Origin: an uncultured Pseudomonadales bacterium
Lineage (GTDB): Bacteria > Pseudomonadota > Gammaproteobacteria > Pseudomonadales > Azotimanducaceae
Length of the DNA: 56,162 bases
NCBI GenBank assembly: GCA_938017975.1
Contig: CALIKQ010000013.1
Coordinates: forward strand, 1 to 56,162
Direction of reading: 5' to 3'
In this document: positions 52,690 to 56,162 of the stretch, piece after piece
Position numbering within the stretch: position 1 is the stretch's first letter
Layout of the letters: every line of letters starts with the position of its first letter
The notes under the pieces: generated by a model
Told to the model about the DNA's origin: nothing
Databases searched by the model: none
What the model saw: only the letters and a program-made list of their open reading frames with translations
Program-made: the position numbers and the translations under genes

Positions 52690-54276
52690 CTACAGCCCCA
52701 GCGCCTGCCACCGTTTTCGGTCCTTGCGATCCAGATCAACGATGATCTTTGGTACCTGATCGAGAATCATGGTGTTGCGTGCGTCTCTGCGGTAGCTTGG
52801 CCACACTGGTAGTCCGGCCCCATTCGGGTTTCCGGTCCTGGCGAACTGCATGAGGGTGTTTGACCAGTTTTCTGAGAGCTCGCGAACAGCTGAGTCGTTC
52901 GAGTCATAATAGCCAGCGTCTTGCTCCGCAAAGAGGTTAAACGTGAAAGGAATCTCAAGGGCATGGCTCGCGCCTAATTCAATGCCAATTGGATCGTTCT
53001 GTGCTGCCATATCAAATCGATAGAGCCATGAACCTTGGCCTGTATTGCTTGCATGTTCGGCAACTCTGACGGCATTGAATCGAAACAGGTCATACCAAAT
53101 ACGCTCATACTGCTCGCGACTGGAGTCAGCAGGAAAATTTGTCTTCAAAGAATCGATATAGGCAGAAGTATTTTTCGCGTTGGTGAAAAGTTCGGCAATG
53201 AATGGTCCCGCTAGGCCATAGGCGAATCTAGGGGTTAAGAAACTGAACAGTGAGCCCTCATTTTTGTTACTGCCAACGATGATAGGTATGTCCGACTCTC
53301 TGATCGCCTGATAACTGGACTTTGTGACGACGGCGCCATCGATAATGCCGCCCAATTGTCCTGGTAGATTATTGTTTTGAAGCGCTGTTATCTCTGCTGC
53401 ATTCATGGCACGTAGTTTCTGGAGCAAATCATCTGAGGGGACTTCGAGTATCTCTGACAGGAACCCTCGAAAGTCATCTGGTGGTGCAATGACAGGCGCG
53501 CCGCTATGGATAATGGCTTTGTGGAAGAGTCCAGCGGTGCGAGGCGCAGCCAGTAGCGAGGCGACCGAAGTGGCGCCAGCAGACTCGCCAAAGATCGTGA
53601 CATTATTGGGGTCGCCCCCATAATTTTGGATGTTGTGATGTACCCATTCGAGCGCGAGGATTTGATCCCGAATCCCGTTTGACGCTGAACCAGTGTAAGC
53701 CTCGCTGAAACTCGAGAGATCCAAGAAGCCCAGTATACCCAGGCGGTAGTTGATGCTCACCAGCACCACATCACCTTGTTTGGCAAGCTGTGTACCGATA
53801 TACCCATTGCCAGAGCCTGCGGTGAATGAGCCGCCATGTATCCAGAACAGAACCGGACGATTTTTAGTCTGCGTTGAAGGCGTATAGATGTTTAGGAAGA
53901 GACAATCTTCGGACATCGCAAATGAATTGGGCTCAATAACAATTGGTGCAAGATCAATTTGCATGCAGCGATTTGGGAAGCTCGTCGCCAATAAAGGTTC
54001 CTGCCAAGGTTCAACGGGAACGGGTGGCATAAATCTCAGTTCATCGGTGGGTGCTTTGGCAAAAGGTACTCCAAGAAATGCCAGCCCTTTGCTGTGCTTG
54101 AGCCCAATAACGCTGCCGAGTCGTGTAGAGAGCGGCGCCGTTTGTTCCCATGACGAAATGTCTGTATCGCTCGACATGGGCGGCGCGAAATGTGAGAAGA
54201 GATAGGGACCGAGCAGCAACCATGCGCCCAGGAACCCAGTAAGCGCGAGGGTAAGGAGTAAGACCAACACTTTCAT
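52690..54276 (-). CDS. Type-B carboxylesterase, exported or anchored
   Basis: A 528-residue serine hydrolase with an N-terminal hydrophobic segment (about 3-25). It has the oxyanion H147-G-G149 and nucleophile S232 in FGESAGA, a Glu in NKNEGS near 328, and a His in GASHALEIPF near 450, the full carboxylesterase triad. EDCLFLNIY near 123-131 is the second family signature. Length and features fit bacterial type-B carboxylesterases. It probably hydrolyses esters outside the cytoplasm. It stands alone between paralog C and nhaB. Confidence 0.93.
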   Translation of the reverse strand: MKVLVLLLTLALTGFLGAWLLLGPYLFSHFAPPMSSDTDISSWEQTAPLSTRLGSVIGLKHSKGLAFLGVPFAKAPTDELRFMPPVPVEPWQEPLLATSFPNRCMQIDLAPIVIEPNSFAMSEDCLFLNIYTPSTQTKNRPVLFWIHGGSFTAGSGNGYIGTQLAKQGDVVLVSINYRLGILGFLDLSSFSEAYTGSASNGIRDQILALEWVHHNIQNYGGDPNNVTIFGESAGATSVASLLAAPRTAGLFHKAIIHSGAPVIAPPDDFRGFLSEILEVPSDDLLQKLRAMNAAEITALQNNNLPGQLGGIIDGAVVTKSSYQAIRESDIPIIVGSNKNEGSLFSFLTPRFAYGLAGPFIAELFTNAKNTSAYIDSLKTNFPADSSREQYERIWYDLFRFNAVRVAEHASNTGQGSWLYRFDMAAQNDPIGIELGASHALEIPFTFNLFAEQDAGYYDSNDSAVRELSENWSNTLMQFARTGNPNGAGLPVWPSYRRDARNTMILDQVPKIIVDLDRKDRKRWQALGL

Positions 54277-54513
54277 AAAAATCCAACTGAAATAGCCGAC
54301 GTGAGAAGAATAGGATGGTGCCTACTAAAAGCTTAGCAAGAGCGTTGGCAGATCGGCGGGGGAGCAAGCACCAAAACAATCGTTCATAGGGCCGCCGCGC
54401 TCCCTCCTGAGTTCCTTTTATTAGTTGTTGTTACGGTATGTTTTAAATGCTTTTTAAAACTCACTCTGCTTTAACTCTAGTCGGAGGGCTGATCTCAATG
54501 ATCTGGCCAAGCT

Positions 54514-54539
54514 CGATGCCTGCTGAGCCGGCAGCATCG
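54514..54539 (-). terminator. Hairpin directly after nhaB stop
   Basis: CGATGC pairs with GCATCG (6 bp), extended by CTG/CAG-type pairs past one bulged C. It lies immediately downstream of the nhaB stop on the minus strand. No T-tract follows, so a terminator role is only probable. Confidence 0.35.
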
Positions 54540-56012
54540 TTACTGGAATATATAACCAACGATCGTCAACACAACAGTATAGGGCAGTGCCATATACACC
54601 ATTCGCCCATAGCCTAATCGAATGATTGGAGCCAGCGCCGAAGTCAGCAGAAATAAAAATGCAGCTTGGCCATTGGGTGTTGCCACTGATGGGAGGTTTG
54701 TGCCGGTGTTAATGCTGACTGCTAAGGTTTCTAAATGGGCGCGGGTAATGTCACCGGCGTCAAAGGCATTTTTGACTTCATTAATATAGACCGTTGCCAC
54801 AAATACATTGTCAGAGATCGCAGACAAGATGCCATTTGCAAGAAAAAAAGCTCTTGGTTGCATATCAATCGGCAGTGTCAGCACCCAATTGATGACCGGC
54901 GTAAACAAGTGCAGATCGTGGATCATCCCAACCACCACGAAAAAGATGCAAAGCAGAGATACGAACGGTAAGGATTCCTCGAAAGCATGACCAATCCGGT
55001 GTTCTTCGTTAATGCCAGTCAATCCGGTTACGACCACTAGGAGACAGAGACCTATGAGACCAACTTCCATCAGATGAAGTCCAAGTCCGATGATGAGTAG
55101 GACCCCACAAATGCCTTGCACCCAGAGTCCATAAACTTCTCTTGGCGTGCGCTTCGCATCCTCCTCGGCAACATAGGCGTTGAGTATGTCTCGCACCACG
55201 GGGTCTAACTTTTTACCGTAACCAAACTTGCCAGATAGCTCCAACAGCACGCAGGTCAAAAGGCCAGCGATCACCGCGGGTATTGTTACATGCGCCATGA
55301 CTTCGACAAATTGTAAGAACTCCCAGTCCATTTTTTCAGCGATTAAAAGGTTTTGCGGCTCTCCGACCATGGTAGTGACGCCCCCAAGCGCGGTGCCCAC
55401 GGCGCCGTGCATCACCAAACTGCGAATAAAGCTCCTAAAGTCCTCAAGCGTCTCTTCTCCCATCTCTTGCGCATCGGGAATAATATCCTGGTTGTAATCG
55501 GCGGCCTGTGCGGAATGGATCTTCTCGTAAACGCCATAGAGCGCCACGAAGACAGCGATGAGTACGGCCGTAACCGTGAGCGCGTCTAAAAATGCTGATA
55601 AAAAGGCCGCCATAAACGAAAACAAGATGGAGAGCGCTACTTTGTTATGCACACCAACGATGATTCTCGCAAAGACAAAGCTCAACAGCGGTTTCATAAA
55701 GTAAATAAAACTCACCATAAAAATCAGTAGCGCTAAAACGGGGAGATTTTGTTGTATCTCGTGCCAAACCGTTTCTGGGGTGGTCAGGCCAAGAGCAAGG
55801 ATTGCGATCGCGATCAGCCCACCACTTTGCAGCGGGTAACATTTAAGCGCCATTGCGAGGGTGAGAATAAACATTGCGATGAACATCCAGCCAAGAATGG
55901 TGGTGCCTGCGATCAGTTTTAGCGGCCAACAAACCACCAAAAACAAGAGAATGATGTTTTTAAACCAGAGTGGGCTGTTGCCCAGAAATTCTTTGTAAGC
56001 CAACGCAAGCAT
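54540..56012 (-). CDS. nhaB: Na+/H+ antiporter NhaB
   Basis: A 490-residue inner-membrane antiporter with about 12 helices. Diagnostic segments are the opening FLGNSPLWFK, the TLAMALKCYPLQSGGL block near 55-70, YFMKPLLSF, the AAFLSAFLDALTVTAVLI block near 134-151, VGEPQNLLIAEKM near 215-227 and SDNVFVATVYINE near 405-417. These match NhaB rather than NhaA or NhaD. It exports Na+ in exchange for protons and suits a marine or saline habitat. It is slightly shorter than the E. coli protein. The 150 bp upstream to the window end likely contain its promoter. Confidence 0.95.
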   Translation of the reverse strand: MLALAYKEFLGNSPLWFKNIILLFLVVCWPLKLIAGTTILGWMFIAMFILTLAMALKCYPLQSGGLIAIAILALGLTTPETVWHEIQQNLPVLALLIFMVSFIYFMKPLLSFVFARIIVGVHNKVALSILFSFMAAFLSAFLDALTVTAVLIAVFVALYGVYEKIHSAQAADYNQDIIPDAQEMGEETLEDFRSFIRSLVMHGAVGTALGGVTTMVGEPQNLLIAEKMDWEFLQFVEVMAHVTIPAVIAGLLTCVLLELSGKFGYGKKLDPVVRDILNAYVAEEDAKRTPREVYGLWVQGICGVLLIIGLGLHLMEVGLIGLCLLVVVTGLTGINEEHRIGHAFEESLPFVSLLCIFFVVVGMIHDLHLFTPVINWVLTLPIDMQPRAFFLANGILSAISDNVFVATVYINEVKNAFDAGDITRAHLETLAVSINTGTNLPSVATPNGQAAFLFLLTSALAPIIRLGYGRMVYMALPYTVVLTIVGYIFQ

Positions 56013-56162
56013 GATCTACCTCGGTACTGATTCCGGAGCTTTAATCAAATCTCCAGTGTATTGGTTAAACCGAATCTTTAAGCCGTGATTAAAAGCGCAA
56101 TTCAGAGTCTTCGATTCTAAGCGAGATCTTCCGACTTTGGGGAAATTTTTTGAGGAATCGCT

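Noticed and set aside
1-56162. tRNA, rRNA, CRISPR, insertion sequence or phage genes
   Set aside because: No tRNA-like cloverleaf, rRNA-conserved segment, regularly spaced repeat, transposase or integrase was seen on reading both strands, though short RNAs cannot be excluded by eye.

Overview
The window reads as chromosome of a marine-type, aerobic gammaproteobacterium. Evidence for this is an NhaB-type Na+/H+ antiporter, a proteobacterial class I DAHP synthase, and many stand-alone oxidoreductases, hydrolases and transporters of the kind found in oligotrophic marine Gammaproteobacteria (for example the OM60/NOR5 or Halieaceae type). That placement is inference; there is no rRNA or marker gene here. 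I see no transposase, integrase, phage gene, CRISPR array, tRNA or rRNA.

Layout. 1-11.8 kb: a cupin, two nitroreductases, a DUF3108 protein, a D-aminoacylase-type amidohydrolase, two related membrane-anchored or lipoprotein genes with a 42-codon gene between them, a three-gene operon (DUF4177, yidD, TM2), an exported duplicated-domain protein, a Rieske oxygenase with inverted domain order, a cyclase-family hydrolase, an ABM monooxygenase and a small membrane protein. 12-16.4 kb: DAHP synthase, an AmpG-like MFS carrier, carboxypeptidase M32. 16.6-20.6 kb: a SPOR protein, then a methanethiol-oxidase-type locus (SCO protein and SBP56/MtoX on the minus strand, a di-heme MauG-like protein divergent on the plus strand). 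20.6-25.2 kb: MBL hydrolase, DoxX, an AAC(6')-like GNAT, a second ABM protein, a CHK-like phosphotransferase and a PPOX-fold protein.

25.6-35.6 kb: eight co-directional genes ending in a heterotetrameric sarcosine-oxidase set (soxB-soxD-soxA-soxG). They are preceded by an Ldh_2-family protein, an M19 dipeptidase relative, an unrecognised 582-residue protein and a DUF3726 protein. The four sox genes have tight or overlapping junctions; the set looks like a catabolic unit for an unidentified N-methylated or amine substrate. 35.8-42.3 kb: SDR, small membrane protein, SYLF-domain protein, crotonase, PhyH-type dioxygenase, alpha/beta hydrolase and a GPH-type transporter.

42.6-43.7 kb holds the most striking item. 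A redoxin-like gene is interrupted by a single in-frame TGA exactly where the catalytic cysteine is expected, the frame stays open and homologous-looking for another 220 codons, and a small hairpin with a G/U-containing loop lies 15-32 nt downstream. I interpret it as a selenocysteine-containing thioredoxin-like protein. 43.8-48.9 kb: a very large exported heme protein with duplicated dockerin-like calcium motifs and duplicated carbohydrate-binding-like modules, paired with a DUF1501 protein. 49.1-56.2 kb: a duplicated-domain lipoprotein, DUF418 membrane protein, small lipoprotein, a third member of the membrane-anchored family seen at 4.6-5.7 kb, a type-B carboxylesterase and nhaB.
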